The position numbers and the translations under genes were made by a program. The notes beneath the pieces were generated by a model. The model was given only the letters and a program-made list of their open reading frames with translations. It was not told the DNA's origin and ran no database searches. Below, in pieces: positions 1 to 12,672 of a DNA stretch of 64,000 nucleotides (the stretch's first letter is position 1; every line of letters starts with the position of its first letter). Source of the stretch: Hybos culiciformis (taxonomy: Eukaryota; Arthropoda; Insecta; Diptera; Hybotidae); NCBI GenBank assembly GCA_964007475.1, contig OZ023273.1, positions 47,617,525 to 47,681,524 of the forward strand. The letters are read 5' to 3'.

Positions 1-448
1 ATTTTTTTTTTTTGATAGTCTATCAACAGAATATAGTTATGTACATGAAGAGGTATCATACTAACAAAAAAAAAAAATTTAAATTTTTAATCCAGTTTTA
101 TGTTTTTGTATCTATTTTATAATAGAAAAGTACAAAAATTTTAATAACAAACATTTATATAGTTAGCTTTTCATATTATAAGCTTTATATATATAGGATA
201 AAAATTTATTTGTTGGCACTATTTCTTTAATAATTTACACTTAATTGTATTACAGTTTATTTTGAATGGTAAATTAAAAAATCGAATTGAAAAATATTTT
301 TTAAATATTTTAAAATAAGGATGTGACTTGTTGTTCTTGGTTTAAGGGAAAATTTATGATCATAGTTAAGGTTAAACGTAATATACAGATCTTTCTATTT
401 ATTTACCTAGCTAAGTATATATCTTCTATATAAATAAAAAGGCGCCGT

Positions 449-582
449 GACATTTGTCCGCGATGAAATTTGTATGGAAAACTTCGCGGACAAATGTCAT
501 TTTACAAAATGACATTTGTCCGCGATTGTAAAATGACATTTGTCCGCCACGGACAAATGTCTCAAAATGAGCGGACAAATGA
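449..582. repeat. Cluster of six alternately oriented GACATTTGTCCG motifs
   Basis: GACATTTGTCCG occurs at about 449, 512 and 534 on the plus strand, and its complement CGGACAAATGTC at about 487, 550 and 572. Several copies extend to CGCG or AAAATGACATTTG. The arrangement can fold into several alternative hairpins. It is much richer in G+C than its surroundings and lies about 60 bases before a Helitron-like tail (641-681). Confidence 0.85.
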
Positions 583-640
583 CATTTTGCAAAATTTATA
601 GTACTTTTTTCTATGGAATTTTCTGTGAACTTAAGACGAT

Positions 641-681
641 AACTAGGCTACAGTGAAACAACGTTCGTGCCAAGATCGATT
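641..681 (+). repeat. Helitron-like 3' tail, degenerate copy
   Basis: The sequence around GAAACAACGTTCGTGCC closely matches the end of the Helitron-like element at 29505-29548. The hairpin arms are imperfect here (GTGAA/TTCGT) and the terminal CTGA is lost. The cluster at 449-582 may belong to the same insertion. Confidence 0.55.
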
Positions 682-682
682 A

Positions 683-2200
683 TTTTTAATAAAAGAAAAA
701 AAAATGCTTTTTCAGAAAATGTTATAAAAATATTTTAATTTTAAAAGTCAATTAAAATTTTATATTTTGATTCAATTTCAGTATATTTGGAAGTTTTTTG
801 TTCATTCGAAAAATTAGAGAAATACTTTAATTTAGAAAGTAAGCATTTTAATATTCAATCGAGAGGAAAAAGAGATGAAATTCAAATTTAATACCTAAGG
901 AAAGTAATCCCGCCAAAACATATGACAGACAATTTATATATGAAAACTAAATAATCAGATACAGATTAGAGTTAAACATATTAAATTTAAATTATTAGTA
1001 TGTACTTCTTTTTAATGCTAATAAAATAATTTTGGCATAATCGAGAGTTACATAATATTTGTGTGCATTGCACATACTATTTAGATATACATATACATAT
1101 GAACATTATGTATTTAAGTATTAAAAAGATAAAACCATATTAAAACATTATTATCGAAATTAAATAATGGAATTTTTAATGTAAAAATACATAATATATA
1201 ACTAATTTGAAAATAATTTATCCATATTTTCTAAATTAATAATGCTAAATGCATAAATTGAATAAAATTTTGGAATATATGATTGAAATGCAACTTCAAA
1301 TGTTCATTTAGAATTAGAATGATATGAAAACCAAAAAAATTTTTTGTGTACACAAGGTGTTTTTTTCAATTAAACCACGAATAATAATAATATTTAATAG
1401 ATGTATATTTTTAATAAAATTTTATTATATACATATTTTATTATATACATATAGATGAAAAAATTATTATTATTTCTTGCAAACTATAGTTAAAATATTC
1501 CACCGACATATTATACATACTTTCCGTTTTTGCATTTTCAATAGAAATTAATCTCGCATAAATTTTAAGATTGGAACATAATTATTTTTATACTTTCTAT
1601 AAACTACATGATCAATTTATGGATGAATTTTTCTTGGAAAAATTTAAGTAAATCACCCTGTTTGTGTTATAATGGAAGTAATAATTCAATAATAAACTAA
1701 AGAGATTTTTCTGCACATCACATAGAGCATAAGTCAACAAATATATACATAGTATGAATTCAAAAATAGGTCATAGTCATAAAATCTATTTTCAATTCGC
1801 TTTGTTATAGGAACTAAATTTTTATTCTTTTCGTAATTAAGTTGCAAATTATGGTTTATGTATGAATATTGCAAAAGAATATTCAATTTGCAAAGCACAA
1901 TAGTTTTTTCATATATAATAGTACACTGCGGCAGGTATATTTTATGTACTTTACTCCTATGTATACATGTAGGTAAAATCGAACTAGTGGATGACTTTTC
2001 CAATATCAGCCCATTATGATAGCAAATCAAAAATAGCTCATTCTGTTACTTTTAAATACATCTGTTCATATGATGTAGCAATATTCGACATAAAAAAAAG
2101 TATTTTTTGAAATTTATTTTTGTTACAATTTACAATAAATTTTAATTAATATTTGCTATAGATTTTTTAAGAGTTGTTATACATTTAGTAAGACTAAATC
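683..2200. other. Non-coding AT-rich flank
   Basis: No exon, RNA gene or recognised repeat. Open frames here are short and low-complexity. Confidence 0.6.
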
Positions 2201-2454
2201 TACCGTACCAAGGCAAAAGTGTCTAATTGCAAAATGATAGTTTTGAGTAATCTTTAGTTTTAATTAATAAATCTTTAGTTTTAATTAATAAAAAGACATT
2301 ATAAAAAATTTTGCCATAAGCATACACCCTTAGAAAGCCGTAACAAAAAAAATGTAACAATGGCAAAATGTGTGTATGGATACGTAAACTCCAAAAATCC
2401 ATAAAAAGGCAAAACTACCTAGGAGCCTTTAGACACTTTTGCCTTGGTACGGTA
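2201..2454. mobile_element. MITE-like element with perfect 26-bp terminal inverted repeats and TA ends
   Basis: The left end begins TACCGTACCAAGGCAAAAG and the right end is its exact complement (CTTTTGCCTTGGTACGGTA). Identity runs to the GTGTCTAA block on both sides. The outermost TA on each side fits a TA target duplication, as in Tc1/mariner-type elements. The 254-base interior is non-coding and contains a direct duplication of about 24 bases (ATCTTTAGTTTTAATTAAT) at 2250-2296. Confidence 0.85.
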
Positions 2455-5400
2455 GAAATACTGACTTCAACGAGTATTTTTTTTTCAGTATAGTATTTAG
2501 AAATTTGATTTTCTCTGAATCTAACATTGATAACTTAGCGTTTAACGATGAAATAATGAAGATTTTAATTAACAATCGAGTCACTCAGCTTTAACCTAGA
2601 CTTATTTTGATCGCATGACTGTATCTATAAATACTTCATTATTCGCAAGTTTGATTTTAATTTATACGTTAAAATAAATTTATTTTTTAAAGAAGTTTTT
2701 CATCGGCGGGAATCAAGACTAAATGTTCAGCAGGCAGATTCAATACAGAATCTAATAACTATTTAATAATGTCTATATATAATTTTTTTTTTAATTCAAA
2801 CAAAATTAAAAGTAAATTATCTATACATTGATTGTTAAAAAAGAATATTTATTAATCTTGTTTACCAAAGAGATAAAATTATATATATTTTTGCTTTCTA
2901 ATGAAAAAAAAAAGAATTTATTTATTAAATTCATATTTTTGCTAAATCAGCATGAAAATTATTTAAAACAGAATAGAACAACAATGTATGTTTGTTGTTA
3001 TAAGCATAGTAATAGAATTCCATTGACATTTTTTGATAAAATCAATTTTTATGTTTTCAACATACATAAGAAAAGAATTTCCTGAATTTGTTATTCAAAA
3101 AAAAAAAAATGTGTATTAATTTACGATTTTTTTTTTTTATATCTTCTATAATAATACATAAAAGATGAATGGAATTTTTGGTGCTAAAGAAAAACAATAT
3201 TATGCGAATTTCTTTAAATATATATGAATATTGACATTTCTAAAGAGAATTGTGTCAATAAATATATTAGTGTATTTAGGATTAAAGTAGTAACAACAGT
3301 CAATTTTTAAATAATATCACTATATACTATGATGATATGGATTCGCTTATCTAATACAAAATTCTGATATCGCTAAGCTGTAAGTTTAGAAGTATAAAGG
3401 TGCTATCACAATTTCACTGTGTTATTTGACAATGCAGTAGGTAACAAAGTACGAAAGTATATTTCTTATTAAGTATTACAGCTAAAAACATATAATTGCG
3501 AAGTCATTACCGATTCCGAACTATCCTATACAAAAAATAATAGCCTGTAAAGATACGAAGAAGCAAAATTTTCCATACGATCATCACTGTGCAATCAGAG
3601 AAAATAATTCACGATAAAGATATAGTGTATACTCTGCTTTCATAATAAACTCATCCCAAACAAAAATAAAATAATAATGTATTTTCAATTTTAATAAAAT
3701 TGACTTTTCCCGACTGTTTGTTTAAAAATATGAATTTTTATTTACTTCTAAAATTTTGTTCTTATTTAGGATACTTTTCTACTACAATTGTTAACAAAAA
3801 AAAAATAATTTCATTGCATATTTTCGGTTTGAATAAAGATTTTTTTTTTTTTTTTAATTTATTTAGAAAAAAAAAAGCCAGACTTTTTCATAAAATAATT
3901 TTCCCCTTAATAAAGTTTTAATTGTTTTATAATTTTAATGGTTTTTCATTATCATAATTGAAAACCACAAATGATTTTCATATTATTTTATGTTTGTTTT
4001 TTTTTTTTTTGTTTTTTCTTTTTAATATTGTCATAATAATAAATATATGAATAAAGCTTTTTTGTTAGGTTGATGGGATGCTTCAAAAAAAAAAATGTAC
4101 ATTCATATAAATAAATTTACATACAAATATAAATTATTGACTTTTTAAAGAACAAATTAAATATTATATTTTTGAAATAAATCAATATAACGTACAATTT
4201 TCCTATATTTTTGTATAATATTATATGCGTACATAAGTATAAAAATCTGTCCAATATGGGTATAGTCAATATATAATTTATTATAGTGAAGTTTTATAGG
4301 CCAGAAACCTGTACTGTATATGTGAATGTATATTTAACAATAATTCCAAATAAATGAAATATATATGTATTTGATTTACTACAAAAAAAAAAAATTATAA
4401 CATTGAACATTAAAATTTATGTGTACAAAAGCAAATGTTCATTTTATGAGATAATTAAAACAATTTTTCATAACTCCAACAACAATAATTGTGTACATAT
4501 TACTTATCATGAACTATAAAATTAGTTTCTTGAAAACCCAAATTTTTTTATTTAAATTATATATTACATTATTATACATATTAAAAATAAATTTATAAAG
4601 CATTCAACAATTGACAGGCATTAGTTTATATCAATATCACACATAAGTACGTTCACTTCAAAACAAAAACTTTGCTATTCAATTTGGACATCTAATAACT
4701 TGATTATATCTGAAATAATTCGAAATGAAACAACGTTTAAAATAAAAATGTTTGACTCTCCCTATTTTCTACCCAGAACATACAATTTATGAGTATAGAA
4801 TTTACATACTTGCTGAATTGTATTTACGAAATATAAATGCAATAAAGAAAACGGTTATGAATATATTATGTATCTTGTATATATTTATACAATGTATACG
4901 TTATGATTATTTTAATTTCGACATTTTTTCTTACGTTCAAAGAAAAAAAAAAATAACAAAATGAAAAAGAAAAATATCACAGTGGAATGATGAGTATAAA
5001 GTAATTAAAACGATACCTCGGGCTATTCTTTACCTCAACATAAAAATGTTCCTTTAAAATGAAATTATATGATGTTCATAACAAAACAGTTAAAGCTTGA
5101 TTTCTTATACCTACATATGAATATAAAACGTATTATTTTAAAAATACCTACATATTATAATATCAATAGAAAATCAAAGTTAGAATGATGATAATATAAT
5201 GTTGCGATTAAAAGAAATTCTTTGAAATTAAAAATCTATTGTTCCGAGAACAACTTTAAATATAAATATACAAATCCGTTGTAAATATATAAATTAGAAT
5301 CTGCAATAACAATTCATAGGTAGATTATTATAGCTATAATAAGACAGTTCGTGAATATAATTTTGTAAAATATACATTATTATAATTACATTATTTTCGA

Positions 5401-6265
5401 TTTCAAAATAATAAGTTGTATGTGCTTGTTTTAAAATATTTTATAATTAAAACCTTATAAATTACAAATTATATTATATTAAAGCTAAATGATTGTATAC
5501 AATGTACAATAAACATTATTATTTCTTTCAATAGTTTCTAAGAATTTTTATTTTATTTTTTAAGTAGTTTTCAAATAAATTTTATGATTATTTCGACCAA
5601 AGTTATGATTAAAATAATTTATTACCGAGTTTTCAAATTAAAATTATTCTAAATTGAAATAAGCGCGAATTTTTAGATAAAGTTTTATTAGAAAAGTATC
5701 AAAAGTTTTTTAGTGTGAAATTTCCTATTATCGAATAATACCAATTTGATCGTAAGAAGAAATTTAATAAAATTCAAGTAAGATTTATTTCTAATATCCA
5801 AATATTCTCATTATTTTGACTTTATTGAAATCGTTTTCAAATAGTACATATAATTATTTCATTTTCATTTTCATCTTCATGTTCTTTATATTTTTAAGTT
5901 TTTACAAATGTAAACAATGAATAAAAATAAGCTAGAAAGCTATATCGTGTTCTTTGTACACAAGTACGTAGATCCCAAACAATTAACTCTTATTTTTCAA
6001 AAATATAAAAAATTATCATAAATGTATACGAATGTTTGTATAAATATGGTGAGGATTTGAAAAAAAAGGGAATGAATATTCAAATATGAAATAAACTTTA
6101 TATTATTTTTTGTTTACATTATTTTTCCTCTGTTTTGTGTTAATTTCTTCAATTTGTTTTTAAATAGTCTGCTGAAAGATAATTTTTGTACCACGAAATT
6201 TTAGATCTTCTTAATTTGATCATTTAAGGATTTAAGCAATTTCAAAGTCAAAAAAATAAACAAAA
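2455..6265. other. Non-coding AT-rich flank
   Basis: Long A/T homopolymers and short open frames without recognisable protein features (for example 2828-3085 and 4752-4964). Nothing supportable. Confidence 0.6.
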
Positions 6266-6267
6266 TA

Positions 6268-6441
6268 CAGTGAAACCTGCCTAAGACGGAACCGCAACGG
6301 ACCGGAAAATAGTTCCGTCTTAGGCAGTTTTCCGTCTTACACGGGTTGATTTGAAAGGAAAAATCAAAAATCAAAAAAAAAAAGTTCCGTCTTATACAGG
6401 TTTCCGTCTTATACAGTTTCTGTCTTAGACAGGTTGCACTG
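6268..6441. mobile_element. 174-bp MITE-like element with CAGTG inverted ends and TA target duplication
   Basis: Starts CAGTGAAACCTGCCTAAGAC and ends in the complement of CAGTGCAACCTGTCTAAGAC, flanked by TA at 6266-6267 and 6442-6443. TA duplication and CAGTG ends suggest the Tc1/mariner/pogo superfamily, inferred from ends only. Inside, the phrase TTCCGTCTTA recurs several times in both orientations, so the whole element is built of variants of its own terminus. No transposase is encoded. Confidence 0.85.
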
Positions 6442-6443
6442 TA

Positions 6444-9400
6444 TATGCTAATTGGACGAAAAATTTTGACGATAATTGACAAATATACAACGATCACATC
6501 TCTGACATTAACAGAGCCCATTGGTGATTTAAACTCTCGTATTGTGAATAGGGTAGGTATACTTACTTATTTCAAAGCATAAAATTCAAGTTTAAAAAAT
6601 TTCAAGATTACGTTGGTCTGAAAAAAAAAAAAAAAACTAAAATAAAACAAGAAAAATTGTTGTAATTGCATATTTGAATCATAATAATAAAAGTCGCACA
6701 GCAGACACTTTTTAATCATTTGGGTGAATTTCTTAAATTATATATTTACTTTTTCCATCCACCCATGTTGTCTTGTGATTCTATTTAACAGAATTTTTGT
6801 TATATATGAAAATAAACGAAAAAAAAATTATTCTTACATTTATGTGCAGATATATGAAGTGTGGATAAGTACATAATATACCTATATAAATATTATATAT
6901 TCATTATACAAATTCGTGTATACTATATATGTTTTCCCTTACGTGAAATTACTTATTTTAGAATGCCAAAAATCTTTTACAACTAAATAAATGTTAAAAC
7001 AAACAGTAGAGTGTTAATCTTGTTAATTAAAAATTAAAAATTATTCGCTCGTTATTAATTCATTTGGGGTGCAAATATTACGAAAATAAAATGAAATAAA
7101 ATAAAATAAAATGCGATTAGTAATTTAAGATGTTTTTTATAAGAAATTTTAAATTACATAAAGAAATTATTATTTTAAACTTATTTATATGTGTATAAAA
7201 TCAATATAATTTTTGGCTTTCTTGATATTTTCTGTACTTAAATTAGTAGTGTCGGTGTTTAGTCATTTCGTCTTATTGTCTACATTTGATTCATCCGTGA
7301 AAGGGGAAAATTATCTTTATTCTAAAGAAAATTGTTATGATCAGAAAATTTGAAAATTCAATACAGTCTAAGACAAAATATTGAACCATAAAAAAATCAA
7401 TATGCTGATATAAATACTACCTACTTATAATTCATTCTAAGCTCTGATTCTGGCAAATCGAAAGTTATAAAACTAATAAATTTCGGAAAATTAATGAGAG
7501 TCGTAAGTCAGGAAAACATCAGCTAATATTAAGACGTTTCTATTTATTAAAATTTATATGTATAGACAGAAAGTCTAATGGAAAGAATTAAATGTTTCTG
7601 TGTTTTCAGTAGCTCGGAAGCTAGCTTCAAAAAATTAAGAAAATCAGACTTTTTTAATGTTCTGTTTTCATACTATTTTTCTAGACAGGCTAAAGAAAAA
7701 TATTGCAAATCTTCGTAATCATTAAGTAGACATAAAAATTGGACAGAAAATTGTTTTCATTTTTCAAAGTTGATTCATTTACTTAATAGATAGTTTTGCA
7801 CCTGATATCAAAATACTCGTATATTAAAGTTTAGCAAACTTTGTCAATATTTACAGAAAATTAAAAAATGCCTTTAAAATGAAGCAAAAAGAATCGATAT
7901 TTATGTACATAAATGTTTTAAACCAAACATGTACGAATATGATTCTTAAGAACAGGACTTTTACAACACTTTTTTTTTTATAGAAATGCTTAGTCAGCTG
8001 TAAATTGTAAATTTTTACTCAAAAATACAAAAAAAAAAAAAAAATAAGAAATAACAAAATACTTGTAATAGATTTATATGATTCGTTATTACAATATACA
8101 ATATATATACATATACGATTTATATACATTATTATATCCCTAAAGATAAATATTATTATTATTATGAAAATTTTATTTGTCACTTACACCTCTTGTTTAT
8201 AATAAAATTTCCAAGAATATAATACCTCTATGAATTCTAATATTATTTTCACAACTATTAAAATTAAATTAATTTTAAGCTAAAGGGTTAAATTAATTAT
8301 GTGTTATGGTGTTATTTAATATTCTGATTTTACGCCCAACTTGATGTACGATTAACTTAATGACTTAACTTTTCCTTTAAAATGTTTTGTTAAAATATTC
8401 ATCATCATCGTTTTTTTTTTTCTTTTTTTGTACTGTTTTTATTTTAAATGAGAATATACATAAATATACTTTCATATACACATTTATCTATATTCTATCT
8501 ACAGTATTTAAAAAAATAAAAAAAATAAAAAAATTATTATTACACCATGTTAAATTTATGAATTCACAATGCTCTTTAGATATTTAAATTTCCTCGTTTT
8601 TTGCTTAAAAACCTGAAAACATTATTATTATAAAGTATAAAATGTTAATATTACATATAGATAGCTAACTTTCGTGAAAGGAAATAAGCAAAAAGTTTAA
8701 GAATGCAGAAATAAGTAGTCGAAATTCGTGTATTATTTACACCTGGTTTTAACGTTTTTGTTATGTTTATTTTCCATACATTTTTTCTTGGCTTATTTTC
8801 CATAAGTTTTGTTCTTAATCTTTTCAAATTGTTTATATAGCTTCTACTAATAGATGTGTCTATACTTATCTCTGACAACACAATATTTCATTGGTAAAAA
8901 GATTTCATTTCTTTTCAAGTGCTGGCAGCCCTGTTGGAAATCTATGCGATACTATATTTTGCATTTTAATATACAACTTATAATTTTTTTTCCCCATTCC
9001 CGACAATAAAATATTAAATAAAATTTTAATGTTCTAACTAAAATATTTTAAATACCATTTTGCGAATACCCAATATACATTTTGCATAACCACATTTAAA
9101 TTCATTTAAATGGGAATAACTTGTTAATATTCTCTAAATATTACGAAATATTTTCAAGAAGAAAAGGGTTTTGTGCGGTTTTTTTTTTTCTAAAAAGAAA
9201 AATATAATGTTGTGTTTAAAAAACTTTTCCTATTATTATGTTAGAGAAGAGATGCTTTTAAAGTGAGAAAAAGCGAAAGTTTTCCTTTTAAATAATTTTT
9301 CCCTTAAGTAATTTAAAAAGTAATTTGAGTGAAAATTTCTGTACAATGTGGGGGGTACAGGATTGGTTTAAAATATAAAGTAATTGAATATTTTTTTTTT

Positions 9401-10062
9401 GTTATTAAATGCCTTTTATGAATAATTCTATTAAGAAATTTATATTATAATCTTTTGAATCTTATTGAAAATATATTGATTGAATTATGTTATATATATT
9501 ATTGTTAAGAAAAATATATATCATCGAAAAAAAAAAAAATTATTATTTTATATTAAGTTTATTTTTTAAATTTATTTTATGTGTACATTATTGCAATACA
9601 TATTTGTATCTAAATTTTCCGAAAAGTTTCTTAAGGATGATTAAAATTTTAAACCCCTGTGGCCTACATACATACACACGTATATAAAAACCTAACGTAT
9701 CTATAAAACAGATAATAATTTAGAATTCTCAGAAGAGTTCACTAACTGATACGTTGTTATTGTTATCCAAATGCAGTTTGCTAACTATATCAAATAAATG
9801 TATATTAAGATGTTGGTTGCATATAAATTTATAATTATTTATACAAATCCTGTTATAGATAGCCAATCAAATACAGATGAAATCTATACAGTTTCATATC
9901 AATTAGGTTTGTCATGTAGGAAGATATTTTCCCAAATATATATATTTAATGGTTGGATTACCAATTCTCTTCCATCATACAAACAAATGAATAAATTTAG
10001 CGGTATTGGATCATAAAATTTTATTGTTGAGTATAAGATATTTTCATGGAAATATATGGATA
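6444..10062. other. Non-coding AT-rich flank
   Basis: Contains AAAAT-type simple repeats (about 7083-7113) and poly-A/T runs. No gene recognised on either strand. Confidence 0.6.
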
Positions 10063-10134
10063 CGGTTTTTTTGACACGGTTCCGTTCTAATACGAAAAGA
10101 AAATTCAGGTAACCGTCTTATAAAACACAGTAAT
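10063..10134. repeat. Remnant related to the 6268-6441 element
   Basis: Shares the phrases GGTTCCGTTCTAATACG and GGTAACCGTCTTATAAAAC and a terminal ACACAGT with the CAGTG/TTCCGTCTTA family. It is too degenerate to define both ends. Confidence 0.4.
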
Positions 10135-12581
10135 TCTACACTATAACACTGGATTTTTCTTTAACACTATGCATCATATTTTTGTTTTGTTTCCTAATAA
10201 AAATAAAGTAAAAATGAAGTAGGTACCTATTTGAAATTTATAAATAAAGTTTCTTATACAGAATTAAAAAAAAAAAAAAATTAATAGCTTTTGGAAACAT
10301 TACTTTTCCTTTTTGTGATGACTTTTAGTCTCATATAAAACGCTTTCAAACAACGTGTAAGGACGGATCTATTTTCCTACAACCTGTAAGCCTCCTACAA
10401 TTTTTTTTGTTTGAAAAATAAATTCTTTGGGAATAATTGTTATTTTAAATCTTATTGAACTGAAAAAATAAAACTGTGAAAATAATACATAGGGTAGAAA
10501 AAAATTAATATAGATTGTCTTTCGCTGTACCTTTGAATTTTTTTTTTTAACTTGTAAATTATCTTCTATTAATCTGAAATTAATTAATTAATGTTTTTGT
10601 GTATTAATGGATTTTTTTTTCCATAATGTGGTTGATAAAAGGATATTTTATCTTAGTTATTTTGGAAGTTTTTTCATTTCCAAAAAGAAATTAATGATTA
10701 TTTTATTTTGAAATTCATTGAATGAAGAAAATGATTAATTGATAAACCTTTTCAAGTGTAAGCGACTATTAACACTTTACATATATAACATAGTAAATAT
10801 AAAAGAAAAAAAAAACATATTATTTTATATTTATATATGTATGTATTCTATAAAGCCCCACATCAAGATAACACGATAAGACATTTTTTTTTTCGATATA
10901 TACTATTTCTAATAGAAAACTTTAGATTGATACCATTTTTTTGAATAAGAAATCCTTACAACATTTTTGAAATATTGGACACCTAATGTAGAAGATTCTT
11001 AACCGCATATTAAATTGAGATATATTCAAAGTTGATTAAAAAAGTAATTGATTCTGTGAGCCCGGTGATATACTTTATAATATAATGATTTCAATTTTGG
11101 GAGGGGTATGATTGATTACTATCGTTATATCCCTGCTATATCACAAAGATTTTTATGTAAGCCCAATTGACCATTTCAGTTAGAAGTCCCAATAAATCTC
11201 CATAGAAATTGGAAATGAAATTATTTGGAAATATGTACACACATTTTTCATATGAAATTGGTAAAAAATAAATGTTACATAATTAATTCCGATTTTCCGA
11301 AATAAGATTTCTTGGATTCCTTGAAATATTGGGTACAATGATCAACATATTCCAAACCTTGGTACCGTGTAGTGCTAATTTTATGATTATTCAAATAGTT
11401 ATTCGCAGTAAGAATCCTATGTGAATTTTATTGCATATATTTGGGATTATTTATGTTGAAAAGAATTTAATGATGATATGTATGATATGATAGATAAAAT
11501 TCATATTTATTTAATGCTACATCGCGGCTCTGAAGTTAATGCGATCATTCAAATAATTTGCTACATTATAACATATTCAAATTCATATGAATATATGTGA
11601 ATCTACTAATTATTATATATTTTTATTATTCATATTCATTTGTTTAAAAAAAAAAAAATTCATTTAAAATAAATGAAGTCAAAAGAAATAATGAACTTTT
11701 ATTTGTTTTTTCTTAATGAAGTTAATTTGACAATATTTTTTTTTGCATATTTAGCCAGTCTATGGATAAATGACTTTTGAACAGGTCAAGAGTTTTTTAT
11801 TTTATTTTTCACAATATTTAAGTATGACTGATTGTTGTAAATATAAGGCTATTTATTTAATAATTTTATAATAAATTTTTTCCCGCATATACATGAAGTA
11901 ATTATTGACAGTGAATATAGTTCATCAAATATGAATAAATTTAAAAACAATTTATTTAAATCAGATACTTCCATATATTAAAAATGTATTATAGTGTATA
12001 GATATTAGAGAGATTTACAATACTACACATTTTTGTATCTTTATTTGTCTTTTATATATACGTGATGTATAACTTGTATACATAAAATTTACATAGATAA
12101 CTATTTATTATTTATTTTTGCAGGTTTTTTTTTTATTATTTTTACGCAGTATACATTTTTGTAATTAAAACTGCCCATATTTTACTTATCTACTTAATAA
12201 AATTCACCAATTGGCGTATAATATGTAGGTATAAGTATGTTAAATATATGAATTTGTACAAAAAAAAAAAAAAATCCATTGGTAATGCAAAACTATTTAT
12301 TAAAATTTTATATTAAGTGCATTTAATTTATTTTTTGTGTTGTATATGTTTTGTTTGTATTACATAATTTTAAATATTGAATGGTTTCACAAAAAATAAA
12401 ATAAAATAAAAACAGAATTGATTATATAAATTTGTTATATTTAACAATTTTTAAATCGATTGATTTTTATAACAAACCTATTAACTTTTATTTAAAATTT
12501 AAACACAATTATTTCTTGAGATTTTCTTAAAAGTTCGAGAGCGCAAGAAATATCGAAATGATGAATCAATCATATGGGCAT
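10135..12581. other. Non-coding AT-rich flank
   Basis: No gene or clear repeat. A slightly more mixed stretch at 11040-11360 gave no homology I recognise. Confidence 0.55.
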
Positions 12582-12672
12582 TATAATATTGAAAAGCGAA
12601 TATTGTGATAATTGTAATATCGAAAAGCGAATATTGTGATAATTATAAAATATCGAAAAGCGAATAGTGATT
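12582..12672. repeat. Tandem repeat, three copies of a roughly 35-bp unit
   Basis: The unit AATATCGAAAAGCGAATATT followed by GTGATAATTATAA is present twice nearly complete (starting about 12586 and 12617) and a third time truncated (ATATCGAAAAGCGAATAGTG). An outlying ATATCGAAA occurs at about 12550. Confidence 0.8.

Noticed and set aside
449..582. CRISPR-like array
   Set aside because: Repeats are 12 bases, alternate in orientation and have no regular spacers; and this is animal DNA.
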